From: Ypsolopha sequella | Taxonomy: Eukaryota > Arthropoda > Insecta > Lepidoptera > Ypsolophidae | Length of the DNA: 64,000 bases | Direction of reading: 5' to 3' | NCBI GenBank assembly: GCA_934047225.1 | Contig: OW203991.1 | Coordinates: 186,001 to 250,000 of the forward strand | Part shown: positions 21,600-32,480 of the stretch, one piece after another | Numbering within the stretch: position 1 is the first letter of the stretch | Layout of the letters: each line of letters begins with the position of its first letter | Made by a program: the position numbers and the translations under genes | Notes under the pieces: generated by a model | What the model was told of the DNA's origin: nothing | What the model saw: the letters and a program-made list of their open reading frames with translations, nothing else | Databases searched by the model: none

Positions 21600-23295
21600 T
21601 CAAAACTGGTATATCATGGTTTTGATAGTATTTCGATATAATGGTTTTCTAGCTATCTGAGCAATGTCGAAGTGTGTGGTGATAAAGGCATTACTCTACC
21701 AAATACTCTAGTTTATCAGTGGCGAACAAAGGAGTTCCGCAAGGCTCCATTTTGGGACCTTTTATGAACCATTCCATTTTGGGACCATTTTGGAATACTT
21801 TTTCTACTTTACTCTGCTGATGTAGCTAACATAATCACTGAGAGTAAATATCATCTTTATGCTGATGACCTACAGGTTTACAGATCATTCAATCCAATAG
21901 ATACGACAGAACAAATCGCAAAACTCAATATAGAACTAGAACAAATTTCCAAATGGTCTGAAAAAAATGGCCTCGCTTTAAACCCCGCCAAAACCAAGTT
22001 TCTCATTCTTGGCACTAAAAAGCAAATTAAAAAAATCTATTATCAAAATGTTGAGCTTAAAAAAGGAGACGCGAGGATCGAACAGGTATCAGAAGCGAGA
22101 AATTTGGAAGTGATATGATAATGGACGATAGTCTAAGATTTGAAAAGCACGTACTCGAGACAGTAAGGAACTGCGACTATAGGCTTCACGTTCTATATAA
22201 AATACGTTATCACCTTGACATAGATACGAGAATCTATCTTTGTGAATCCCTTATATTGTCAAAACTCAATTTTGCTAACATAGTTATTGGTGGTTGTCAA
22301 CTAGAGAGAACTAAGAAACTTATACAAAGAAAGCAAAAATCATGTGCAAGGTTCTGTTTTACAATCCCACGTAGATCACACATTACTTAAATAAGAGCAA
22401 TTTACTCAATTTACTCACGGCGTTCACTGCACTTTGCGAGCCTACTATTTCGTGTGATTGAGAAACAGCAACCTTAATATTTATACACCAAGTTAAATTT
22501 CAGTAACCGTCACTCTCGTATCCCTCTAAGACTAGTCTGCCCATTCCACCATTCATCTTCATTTCGTGGAAGTTTTCGTTACTGTGCCGTAAAATGCTGA
22601 AACAATATTATATTCCTCCACCAATAAGACATTCTTCTTCAGTTGTTTCCTACAAATTTAAATATAAACAATGGTATCGATTCGGCATAACACGTCTTAA
22701 CTTATTTGGGAGGACTAAGCTTATTTTAAGTGTCCTGTCTTTTTCTTTCTTTACCGAAAAGACAAGGACAGAACGCTTAAATTTAGTTTAGTCCTGTCAA
22801 ATAAGTTAAGATGTGCTTCACCGATTCGGTACCAATATCTACTTGATAAGCAAAAGGACAAATAGTAACATGTCTTACCACGCACATTTTATATAAATTT
22901 ATCTATAGGTACACATGAACACTGCTTTTATCTCAATTGCAAACTTTTATTTCCTTAGGATTGTAGTTTTAAGTTTTATTCAAAAGACGAAGTCAATGTT
23001 ACGAATAAGTCTATAAGTGCATAAGATAACATGTAACCATCGCTCAAAGTTAAGTAACGATTGTATTAAAATGCTGTGCAATAATTAAGTTTCTTTGACT
23101 TTTTCAATTATTTGTATTTAGTATATAAGTATAGTACGCATTTGTTATAAATTTAGTTTAAGTGCTAGGTAGCTGCCGACAATCAGTGCCGTGGATCTTG
23201 AGCGGCGACCTTTTTGGTACATTCTGTGTTAATTTTAAGTTTAATTATGTAAAGTTTTTTTATTTTTTTGTACCAAATAAACATAATTATATTTT
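21600..23295 (+). mobile_element. Jockey/CR1-type LINE relic
   Basis: Encodes GVPQGSILGPF (RT motif B), then after a short duplication YHLYADDLQVYRSF (catalytic YADD), KWSEKNGLALNPAKTKFLIL (motif D-E) and, in another frame from 22115, MDDSLRFEKHV through IRYHLDIDTRIYLCESLILSKLNF (thumb and C-terminal part). Frame breaks occur at about 21760 and 22115. The 3' region ends with AATAAA at about 23276 and a TA-rich tail. An inverted-repeat insert sits at 22673-22833. Clade assignment between Jockey and CR1 is uncertain. Confidence 0.75.
22673..22833. mobile_element. 161-bp inverted-repeat (MITE-like) insert
   Basis: 'ggtatcgattcgg' with 'cgtcttaacttattt' and 'aggactaa' on the left is mirrored by 'ttagtcct', 'aaataagttaagatg' and 'ccgattcggtacc' on the right; inner 'tgtcctgtctttt' pairs with 'aaaagacaaggaca'. 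The whole unit can fold into one imperfect hairpin. Confidence 0.6.
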
Positions 23296-23737
23296 ATTCT
23301 AATGCAAACCAGCATACCATCAATAATGCATCAGCATTTTTTGTACGGAAATGTTAAATTGTCAACCGCAAATAACATTTTCATTTTTGTTTTGTTGCAA
23401 TGTACACTTAACACTAACCTCATGCAACATATCAAGTTCGTAGGCCTGCTAGAACACCTTTAGAGTATTGATGATAGGTCAGTCAGTCAGTGACAAAATA
23501 AGGGAACTTTCACTTGAGATATTTCGTAATCAAATGTAGGTAAAAACTTGTAATTTGGGGGTAGAAGTAGGTTTAGTACTTTTGGTAACTGAAATTTCAG
23601 ACTTCTAGCTTTACCCACAACGAAGATACAGGGGGGTTTAAAGTGTCGTGAGTTGTTTTGAGAAAAGGATGGTATGGCCGTTCCGCATTTTTATGCGTGA
23701 CTTGGCAAGAGCACTGCCGTGCCCCCAAATTTCATGT
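23296..23737 (+). repeat. Dispersed repeat with terminal hairpin (copy 2)
   Basis: Second copy of the 16235-16722 repeat; ends with 'gagcactgccgtgccccc', where the hairpin is weaker than in copy 1. Confidence 0.65.
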
Positions 23738-23839
23738 TTAGTGACAATCACAGTGATGATGATAAAACACAATTGAAAAGCGAACTTCTTCTAAAAAATC
23801 GGTAAAGCCCTCGTGTCGACATCGACAGGGAGGTAGGCA

Positions 23840-24160
23840 GGGTATGTCTGTGTGTGCAGGGGGGGGGGGGGGCGTGCGACGACGACCATTACACTCGATT
23901 GTATCAAATTGCCGACAGTTGCTCGTTCGATACGATCTCGAGTTTCGTTCGGTATCGCGTTCGATACGGACGCGAGCCAATGCGCGGTATGGCGAGCCGC
24001 GCCGCCACTGCCGTCACCACTGCGCTGCCACGCACCGCGAGGTTCTGCAGCATTGGGTTACCTACCACTGCACCAAGTCACCACCAGTCCACCACACGAC
24101 ACACGGACTACATCACATCTCATGTCATTCACCTTCATTATGTTGCACAACCCTGAGTGT
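23840..24160. other. CpG-rich block, function unknown
   Basis: A short G-run (23861-23872) precedes ~280 bp of unusually CpG-rich sequence with repeated 'tcgatac' words. All three plus frames are open for ~100 codons, which is a composition effect. It may be a regulatory island or an untranslated exon; nothing shows which. Confidence 0.3.
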
Positions 24161-25060
24161 TGGCTCGTATCTAAGCTAGTATCTGAAGATACTTTTGATG
24201 TAGGTATCTGGTATCTTCATCTGGATGTATCAATATCTACGAGTAAATCTAGATAACTTTTAGTTGAGTATCTGGTATCTATATCTAGATAAAAATAAAA
24301 GGTAATTGACCCAACACAGCCCTGCCAGTTCATCTTACATGTGACACTCACATGCATCGATGACTTATGTGTTGAATTTTATGAACTCTTTATAGTCGTT
24401 CCAATAATTATATCAAAATAAATATCAGTTCACATATACCCATTCTAAGAGAGTAAATATCAAAAAAATCTTTTAATTTTTAACTTTTAATCAAAGTAAA
24501 AATTCAAAAGAAATAGTATTAGTCAAAATTCGTAGTTATTTGGTTAGAAAAAAGCTTTGATACATTTTTGAACTCCCAATAAAACATAATTCTGGCCTCC
24601 AATATCTATTATCATCAATATAACAACAGACATCTGACAGCGACGAGGGTGACAGATAACGATAACCAATAGGCTACTCGGCTCTAACTCCTGTTGTAGT
24701 TCCCAGAAGTAAGATTTCATTAATTTGTGCCAGTCATTTCATACTCTTTATGCCCGAAGTGCTCACAACAATAGGTTATAAACTCTTACCTACAGAGAAC
24801 ACTACTAATGGGGTTTCCTTTCAAATATTTCAATAACTATATTTCCCCATTGAGCCGAGGGTTTTGTAGAACGACCTGGAAGAGGATTCCCGTGGGTTTT
24901 TGCTGGGATTAGATTGACCCTTTTTATTTCCTGTTTGACTTATTTTTATATTTATTTTTTGGGGTTGCGAATTTGTGTGTTCTCACGTAGAGCGCCGTCG
25001 TCGTCAGTTCCGAGTTCCGTCCGTCTATTTATTTAGTTCCGTCCGTCTATTTATTTAGTT
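24161..25060. other. No gene seen; short tandem duplications
   Basis: 24165-24330 is rich in 'tatctagata' words. 25015-25060 contains a tandem pair of 'ttccgtccgtctatttattt'. The rest is AT-rich single-copy DNA. Confidence 0.4.
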
Positions 25061-25065
25061 CCATT

Positions 25066-25142
25066 TGGTAGCGGCAGCTCAGTCAGCCAGAACGCTACTT
25101 TCATTTTTGAGACGCGGGTTCAAATTCGGCTTGTGGAGCAGT
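25066..25142 (+). mobile_element. tRNA-like head of a possible SINE
   Basis: 'ggtagcggcagctcagtcag' resembles an A-box/D-arm and 'gggttcaaattcgg' a B-box/T-arm, spaced as in tRNA promoters. The acceptor stem does not pair, so it is not a functional tRNA. A tRNA-derived SINE or decayed tRNA gene is possible. Confidence 0.3.
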
Positions 25143-25453
25143 AATTTTATTTTTGATTTTCTTAATGCGGCTCATCGAACATAGAACATGTTTATTGGTA
25201 ATGTGCATTACAAGTCAATTTTATAAAGATGAATCAATTAATAATTAACAATTGACATTAAAATCACAGTCAAAAATACAAATTAGACAATCACAAACAC
25301 AAGAGACGACAAACTATCCTGTCAAGAGTTCCTCCACAAGTCAACACTGTAGGTGTAGAGGCGTAGTAACTACTATGTAATCTGTGGTAGAGGTTCCGCT
25401 GAATTAACCATTGTTTAGTTTTATTTTGAAGCAGCTGATAGTCTTGGTTTCTG

Positions 25454-25741
25454 TCACATGTGAGGGGAGATGGTTGTAGACCTTGGGGCCCATTAACTAT
25501 GTCACATGTGAGGGGAGATGGTTGTAGACCTTGGGGCCCATTAACTATGTCACATGTGAGGGGAGATGGTTGTAGACCTTGGGGCCCATTAACTATGTCA
25601 CATGTGAGGGGAGATGGTTGTAGACCTTGGGGCCCATTAACTATGTCACATGTGAGGGGAGATGGTTGTAGACCTTGGGGCCCATTAACTATGTCACATG
25701 TGAGGGGAGATGGTTGTAGACCTTGGGGCCCATTAACCCAT
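25454..25741. repeat. 48-bp minisatellite, 6 copies, open in one frame
   Basis: Units 'tcacatgtgaggggagatgg' to 'cccattaactatg' repeat every 48 bp with no visible differences. Because 48 is a multiple of three, the plus frame from 25460 stays open and encodes six copies of a 16-residue unit (RGDGCRPWGPLTMSHV). I see no promoter or family support for a protein. Confidence 0.93.
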
Positions 25742-25802
25742 TAAGTATGTCACTTTTGATGTTTTCGTCAATTTGTGACCAACAGCAACACAAAAAAATG
25801 TG

Positions 25803-26166
25803 AAATAAAATGAACTTTTAACAAAAAAATAGTAACCGACTTCAATAGTAACAGCAGTCATTCACTAAAAAGTTAATAATAATTCTATAAAGACCGATGT
25901 TACCGAAGCAACACTTTTGCCGACTTCTTTCTCCCTGAAACATTATGTTATCTAGAAGTCAGCGTATTTCCTACGATATAGCAACATAAAAACCAATATA
26001 AGAACGCCGACTTCTAGATAACATAACGTTTCAGGAAGAAAGAAGTCGGCAAAAGTATTGCTTCGGTACCATCGGTCTTTATAGAATTATTAATAACTTT
26101 TTAGTGAATGACTGCTGTTACTATTGAAGTCGGTTACTATTTTTTTGTTAAAAGTTTATTTTATTT
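25803..26166. mobile_element. Foldback element, 364 bp (copy 1)
   Basis: The two halves are inverted copies along ~160 bp ('aacttttaacaaaaaaatag', 'aaccgacttcaatagtaaca', 'agcagtcattcactaaaaag', 'gccgacttctttctccctga', 'gttatctagaagtc'), separated by a ~30-bp centre. A second copy is at 53422-53793, and a one-sided remnant is near 33032-33065. The interior does not code for protein. Confidence 0.88.
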
Positions 26167-26339
26167 ATTTCTTATTTGTTGTTCAGTTCCATTGTGTAAA
26201 GACTGTAAAGTAGCAATATACAATATGTTAAATGAGGTATTGTGTTTATACAGGTAAGTACAGACGAGTCGTATCGGGTCAGGTTACTCAAAATTCCTTC
26301 ATTGTATGTAAACATTCATTCTCTACTGGAATATTGCAA

Positions 26340-26581
26340 CTCACCTTCCCCTGTGAGCGCTGCAATACCCGTCCGGTATCTGCACCGTGTGTCTTTCACC
26401 CGTCAAGTATCTGCACTGCGTGTTTGTCACCCGCCCATTGTCTGCATTGTGTGTTTATTACCCACCTAATGCTGTACTTGTGCTTGTCACCCAACCAGTG
26501 TCAGCACTGTGTGTCCGTCACCCATCCAGTGCTTACACGCAGTGTCTGTCACCCGCCCAGTATCTACACTCTGAGCCCGTC
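26340..26581. repeat. Degenerate ~31-bp minisatellite left of palindromic element 1
   Basis: Eight or so units of the type 'gtatctgcactgcgtgtttg' plus 'tcacccgccca' match, in the same orientation but diverged, the 31-bp array that begins at 30060. Read together, they look like one array split by the insertion at 26585-30055. Confidence 0.8.
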
Positions 26582-27249
26582 ACCTAGTGGAAGATTTATA
26601 GCAACCCAATGTATGGGAACCAATATTTTCGTCATTAAAGCATGAAACTTGGCATACTTGTTACTTAGATGTACTGGAGTAGAAAACGCCCGGGATACAG
26701 CGGGTAACACTCTGCTGGGGGGGGCTAGAGGGGGGGAAGTTTCCTTACGCTGCGCCCTCTTTTGAGCCTCATATCTGCTCATTTATACCTATTAGGGCAA
26801 GTGTGGTGTCATTTTCAGATAAATTAAGGATGGCCAATCATTTTCTGGTATATAAAAAACACCTCTACATAGAAAAAAAAAGAAATACGACGCAAAATAT
26901 GAAATATTATGAACAAAAAAAAATTTAGAAATGTCGATAAATTTCAAATTAGTAAAGATATCGACATAAAAAAATTTATTTAGAAAGCCACATTCATCCA
27001 AATTTCAATAATATAAATTTTATTGGAATGATTTATGAAAAAAGGTGAAAAAAAAAAAATTAACACAGCGCGGCAGAGCAACGCACTTACTTTTCTTGGA
27101 AAAATATTGACAACAAAAACTACTTTTATAGTCGGTAGGTTACCGTTGCTAGTCAAAATAGTGTTTTTAAAAAGAAGACATATTTTTGGATAAACCTTGT
27201 GTATAGTACACGTATGTATGTATATGTAGTACGTACATATTTTTTATTT

Positions 27250-28431
27250 CACATAACTCAGCGCACTTTAGTTGCCGCTGAAAACATTTGCACCTGGCGC
27301 CGCAGTTCTTTTTGCATCTGCACCTGATCATTTCCATGCAAGCATCGGCAGCTACTGGCAAGTCTATCCATGTAGTTTGCCAGCTGTCATCGATTTTGGT
27401 CCATCCCCAATTAGACGGACTAGGAAGATTTTGAGTCGGTGACATCTGACCCCATACATAGACTGCTTGAAACACTGCTCGCAGGAAATGCTGGTGCAGA
27501 GTTCCTTTTGTGGGTGGTATGTTTTCCAGCTGGCCGTCTTTTTTTTGTAAAAAGGTGCTTTCGGCATTCATTTACACACGAGAATGAGCTAGATCTAAAA
27601 CAAAACAAAAACATTTACCTGTCATACAAAATAACAACAAATTTTTCTATTATTGCCATCGCATCGCAAATTCTCTCATCAAAAGCTGTCATAAAGCCTT
27701 CTGTAGCATCAGGAAAAGCATTCCAGGCTTCGAATGCACTCTTCTTTCCTTTGTCGTTAAAAGAAGAGACTGTATCATAACCTGTAAAGGCGTGGATGGA
27801 ACAGAGGCAGAACTTTTGCTTTTTGTGGCCCTGTAAAAGAAAATATTTTTTACATTATCTAAGCACGTCACGTAGATAAATAAAATAATAATAATATAAT
27901 TGTTAACTAGAGTATTTGCTATTTCATGACAATAAAGGTACTGGTGGTGTTTCCCAGTACCTACGTGTACCCAAAGCTCGTCTGGCTGAGGTAATTGTTG
28001 CACACTTGCGATTGCCAGCACCACTACATCGGTATCTACAGTGCGAATCATAATCCGTGTAAAACCCTGGCTTACTGTGTCAGCCACATGTACCATCATT
28101 CTTGTGTCCGCCTCTTCATGGTTACATGGCGCTAATCTTTGTGTGTCGCGAGTACTTTTCGATAAGACATTGGGTCCATTTGTGACATAAACGTCTTTCC
28201 TTTCATCAGTCATAAGAAAAAAATAGAGAGTAAATGAAACAACTTTTCCTTGTTAGTATTGTCTCTCAAAAAGTTTGCCCAACCTTTGGATATTCTTGTG
28301 ATTGCAGTCACCCGTGTTCTCAGGCCCGTGCCACGTTTTTCCCTGGTTAAATTTTTCAAGCTTTCGCTGTTATACGTGTCCCAGACGATATCTATACGCG
28401 ATACCTTGGTTAACTCTCTGCTACACGCTGA
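27250..28431 (-). pseudogene. HEEADTR/DTD-CXC protein gene fragment, left arm of element 1
   Basis: On the minus strand the frame enters through the 51-bp centre (28381-28431: SRELTKVSRIDIVWD) and continues YNSESLKNLTREKRGTGLR, TRVTAITRISKGWANFL, then after a frameshift the block CNHEEADTRMMVHVADTVS and IMIRTVDTDVVVLAIASV. An intron with AG at 27831-27832 and a damaged donor at 27906-27907 follows. Then come HAFTGYDTVSSF (normally GCDTVS), WNAFPDATEGF, QLENIPPTKGTLHQHFLRAV, VYVWGQ, LPSPSNWGW and a C-terminal CXC-like cluster (RCRCKKNCGARCKCF...LKCAELC). CXC (tesmin/TSO1-like) modules bind DNA in other proteins. The HEEADTR...DTDVVVLA block resembles an acidic nuclease-like core, but this is inference. 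Frameshifts make it a pseudogene. Confidence 0.7.
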
Positions 28432-29415
28432 GACACGTATAACAGCGAAAGCTTGAAAAATTTAACCAGGGAGAAACGTGGCAGGGGCCTGAGAACATGG
28501 GTGACTGCAACCACAAGAATACCCAAAGGTTGGGCAAACTTTCTGAGAGACAATACTAACAAGGAAGAGTTATTTCATTTACTCTATTGTTTTTCTTATG
28601 ACTGATGAAAGGAAAGACGTTTATGCTACAGATGGACCCAATATCTTATCTAAAAGTACTCGCGACACACAAAGATAAGCACCATGTAACCATGAAGAGG
28701 CGGACACAAGAAAGATGGTACATGTGGCTGACGCAGTAAGCCAGGGTTTTACACAGATTATGATTCGCACTGTAGATACCGATGTAGTGGTGCTGGCAAT
28801 CGCAAGTGTGCAACAATTACCTCAGCTAGAGGAGCTATGGGTACACGTAAGTACTGGGAAACACCACCAGTACCTTTGTTGTCATGAAATAGCAAATACT
28901 CTAGGTAACAATTATATGATTATGATTTTATTTATCTACATGACGTGCTTAGATAATGTAAAAAATATTTTCTTTTACAGGGCCCCAAAAAGCAAAAGTT
29001 CTGCCTCTGTTCCACGCCTTTACAGGTTGTGATACAGTCTCTTCTTTTAACGGCAAAGAAAGAAAAGTGCATTCGTAGCCTGGAATGCTTTTCCTGATGC
29101 AACAGAAGGCTTTATGGCAGCTGGAAAACATACCACCCACAAAAGGAGCTCTGCACCAGCATTTCCTGCGAGCAGTGTTTCAAGCAGTCCATGTATGGGG
29201 TCAGATGTCACCGACTCAAAATCTTCCTAGTCCATCTAATTGGGGATGGACCAAAATCGATGACAGCTGGCAACCTACATGGACAGACTTGCCAGTAGCT
29301 GCCGATGCTTGCATGGAAATGATCAGGTGCAGATGCAAAAATATCTGCGGCGCCAGGTGCAAATGTTTTCAGCGGCAACTAAAGTGCACTGAGTTATGTG
29401 AAATAAAAAAATATG
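28432..29415 (+). pseudogene. HEEADTR/DTD-CXC protein gene fragment, right arm of element 1
   Basis: Inverse copy of the left-arm gene. It begins exactly where the inverted repeat begins, so it lacks the 17 codons lying in the central 51 bp. It retains EEADTRKMVHVADAVSQGF, IMIRTVDTDVVVLAIASV, an intact 76-bp GT-AG intron (28905-28980), GCDTVSSFNGKER, and the CXC-like C-terminus (RCRCKNICGARCKCF...LKCTELC) ending near 29410. Between 'atggcagctgg' (about 29115-29125) and the following 'aaaacata' it lacks the ~150 bp present in the left arm. Confidence 0.7.
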
Positions 29416-30059
29416 TACGTACTACATATACATACATACGTGTACTATACACAAGGTTTATCCAAAAATATGTCTTCTTTTTAAAAACACTATTTTGACT
29501 AGCAAGGGTAACCTACCGACTATAAAAGTAGTTTTTGTTGTCAATATTTTTCCAAGAAAAGTAAGTGCGTTGCTCTGCCGCGCTGTGTTAATTTTTTTTT
29601 TCACATTTTTTCATAAATCATTCCAATAAAATTTATATTGTTAAAATTTGGATGAATGTGGCTTTCTAAATATATTTTTTTTATGTCGATATCTTTACTA
29701 ATTTGAAATTTATCGACATTTCTAAATTTTTTTTTGTTCATAATATTTCATATTTTGCGTCGTATTTCTTTTTTTTTCTATGTAGAGGTGTTTTTTATAT
29801 ACCAGAAAATGATTGGCCATCCTTAATTTATCTGAAAATGACACCACACTTGCCCTAATAGGTATAAATGAGCAGATATGAGGCTCAAAAGAGGGCGCAG
29901 CGTAAGTAAACTTCCCTCCCCTCTAGCCCCCCCCAGCAGAGTGTTACCCGCTGTATCCCGGGCGTTTTCTACTCCAGTACACCTAAGTAACAAGTATGCC
30001 AAGTTTCATGCTTTAATGACGAAAATATTGGTGTATGGCTATAAATACTCCACTAACCT

Positions 30060-32480
30060 GCCTAGTATCAACACTGTGAGCCTGTCACCTGCCTAGTATC
30101 TACAATGTGAGCCTGTCACCTGCCTAGTATCTACAATGTGAGCCTGTCACCTGCCTAGTATCAACACTGTGAGCCTGTCACCTGCCTAGTATCTACAATG
30201 TGAGCCTGTCACCTGCCTAGTATGTACAATGTGAGCCTGTCACCTGCCTAGTATCTACAGTGTGAGCCTGTTACCTGCCTAGTATCTACAATGTGAGCCT
30301 GTCACCCGCCTAGTATCTACAATGTGAGCCTGTCACCTGCCTAGTATCTACAGTGTGAGCCTGTTACCTGCCTAGTATCTACAATGTGAGCCTGTCACCT
30401 GCCTAGTATCTACAGTGTGAGCCTGTTACCTGCCTAGTATCTACACTGTGAGCCTGTCACCTGCCTAGTATCTACAATGTGAGCCTGTCACCTGCCTAGT
30501 ATCTACACTGTGAGCCTGTCACCTGCCTAGTATCTACAATGTGAGCCTGTCACCTGCCTAGTATCTACACTGTGAGCCTGTCACCCGCCTAGTATCTACA
30601 CTGTGAGCCTGTCACCCGCCTAGTATCTACAATGTGAGCCTGTCACCTGCCTAGTATCTACACTGTGAGCCTGTCACCTGCCTAGTATCTACACTGTGAG
30701 CCTGTCACCTGCCTAGTATCTACAATGTGAGCCTGTCACCCACCTAGTATCTACACTGTGAGCCTGTCACCTGCCTAGTATCTACAATGTGAGCCTGTCA
30801 CCTGCCTAGTATCTACAATGTGAGCCTGTCACCTGCCTAGTATCTACACTGTGAGCCTGTCACCTGCCTAGTATCTACAATGTGAGCCTGTCACCTGCCT
30901 AGTATCTACACTGTGAGCCTGTCACCTGCCTAGTATCTACAATGTGAGCCTGTCACCCGCCTAGTATCTACACTGTGAGCCTGTCACCTGCCTAGTATCT
31001 ACAATGTGAGCCTGTCACCTGCCTAGTATCTACACTGTGAGCCTGTCACCTGCCTAGTATCTACAATGTGAGCCTGTCACCTGCCTAGTATCTACACTGT
31101 GAGCCTGTCACCCGCCTAGTATCTACACTGTGAGCCTGTCACCCACCTAGTATCTACAATGTGAGCCTGTCACCTGCCTAGTATCTACACTGTGAGCCTG
31201 TCACCTGCCTAGTATCTACAATGTGAGCCTGTCACCCGCCTAGTATCTACACTGTGAGCCTGTCACCTGCCTAGTATCTACAATGTGAGCCTGTCACCTG
31301 CCTAGTATCTACACTGTGAGCCTGTCACCTGCCTAGTATCTACACTGTGAGCCTGTCACCTGCCTAGTATCTACAATGTGAGCCTGTCACCTGCCTAGTA
31401 TCTACACTGTGAGCCTGTCACCTGCCTAGTATCTACAATGTGAGCCTGTCACCTGCCTAGTATCTACAATGTGAGCCTGTCACCTGCCTAGTATCTACAC
31501 TGTGAGCCTGTCACCTGCCTAGTATCTACAATGTGAGCCTGTCACCTGCCTAGTATCTACAATGTGAGCCTGTCACCTGCCTAGTATGTACAATGTGAGC
31601 CTGTCACCTGCCTAGTATCTACAGTGTGAGCCTGTTACCTGCCTAGTATCTACAATGTGAGCCTGTCACCCGCCTAGTATCTACAATGTGAGCCTGTCAC
31701 CTGCCTAGTATCTACAGTGTGAGCCTGTTACCTGCCTAGTATCTACAATGTGAGCCTGTCACCTGCCTAGTATCTACAGTGTGAGCCTGTTACCTGCCTA
31801 GTATCTACACTGTGAGCCTGTCACCTGCCTAGTATCTACAATGTGAGCCTGTCACCTGCCTAGTATCTACACTGTGAGCCTGTCACCTGCCTAGTATCTA
31901 CAATGTGAGCCTGTCACCTGCCTAGTATCTACACTGTGAGCCTGTCACCTGCCTAGTATCTACACTGTGAGCCTGTCACCCGCCTAGTATCTACACTGTG
32001 AGCCTGTCACCCGCCTAGTATCTACAATGTGAGCCTGTCACCTGCCTAGTATCTACACTGTGAGCCTGTCACCTGCCTAGTATCTACACTGTGAGCCTGT
32101 CACCTGCCTAGTATCTACAATGTGAGCCTGTCACCCGCCTAGTATCTACACTGTGAGCCTGTCACCTGCCTAGTATCTACAATGTGAGCCTGTCACCTGC
32201 CTAGTATCTACACTGTGAGCCTGTCACCTGCCTAGTATCTACAATGTGAGCCTGTCACCTGCCTAGTATCTACAATGTGAGCCTGTCACCTGCCTAGTAT
32301 CTACACTGTGAGCCTGTCACCTGCCTAGTATCTACAATGTGAGCCTGTCACCTGCCTAGTATCTACAGTGTGAGCCTGTCACCTGCCTAGTATCTACACT
32401 GTGAGCCTGTCACCTGCCTAGTATCTATACTGTGAGCCTGTCACCCGCCTAGTATCTACAATGTGAGCCTGTCACCCGCT
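30060..32480. repeat. 31-bp minisatellite, ~78 copies with higher-order structure
   Basis: Units 'gcctagtatctacaatgtga' plus 'gcctgtcacct' run at exact 31-bp spacing. Variant positions (aat/act/agt; cacct/caccc/ttacc) are not random: the rare unit 'tatgtaca' at 30221 recurs at 31585, exactly 44 units later, followed by the same order of variants. This indicates a recent block duplication of ~1364 bp. Confidence 0.97.

Larger units (their letters stand above)
26585..30055. mobile_element. Palindromic transposon 1 (3.47 kb), two inverted gene-bearing arms
   Basis: 26585-28380 and 28432-30055 are inverted copies of each other, separated by 51 bp. Both ends read inward TAGTGGA...ATTTATAGC. The flanks carry ACC on each side (26582-26584, 30056-30058), a candidate 3-bp target duplication. 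Each arm carries the 3' part of the same gene pointing outward. Arm differences include a ~150-bp deletion in the right arm and small changes, so the arms are not a recent assembly duplication. The element sits within a 31-bp minisatellite. Confidence 0.85.

Noticed and set aside
24165..24330. Possible hAT-like MITE with 'tatctagata' words
   Set aside because: Loose inverted similarity of the ends ('ccctgagtgttgg' and 'cccaacacagccctg') but no target duplication could be found.
25066..25142. Functional tRNA gene
   Set aside because: A- and B-box-like words are present but the acceptor stem does not pair and the anticodon arm is not convincing.
26232..26645. 137-residue plus-strand frame
   Set aside because: Its sequence is the translated degenerate 31-bp minisatellite (repeats of 'CHPP/LSPAQ'-like words), not a gene.
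27595..27618. A 24-nt GT-AG intron in the left arm of palindromic element 1
   Set aside because: It lies at the intron 2 site, but 24 nt is far below usual insect intron length. It is more likely an intron shortened by deletion than a functional mini-intron.
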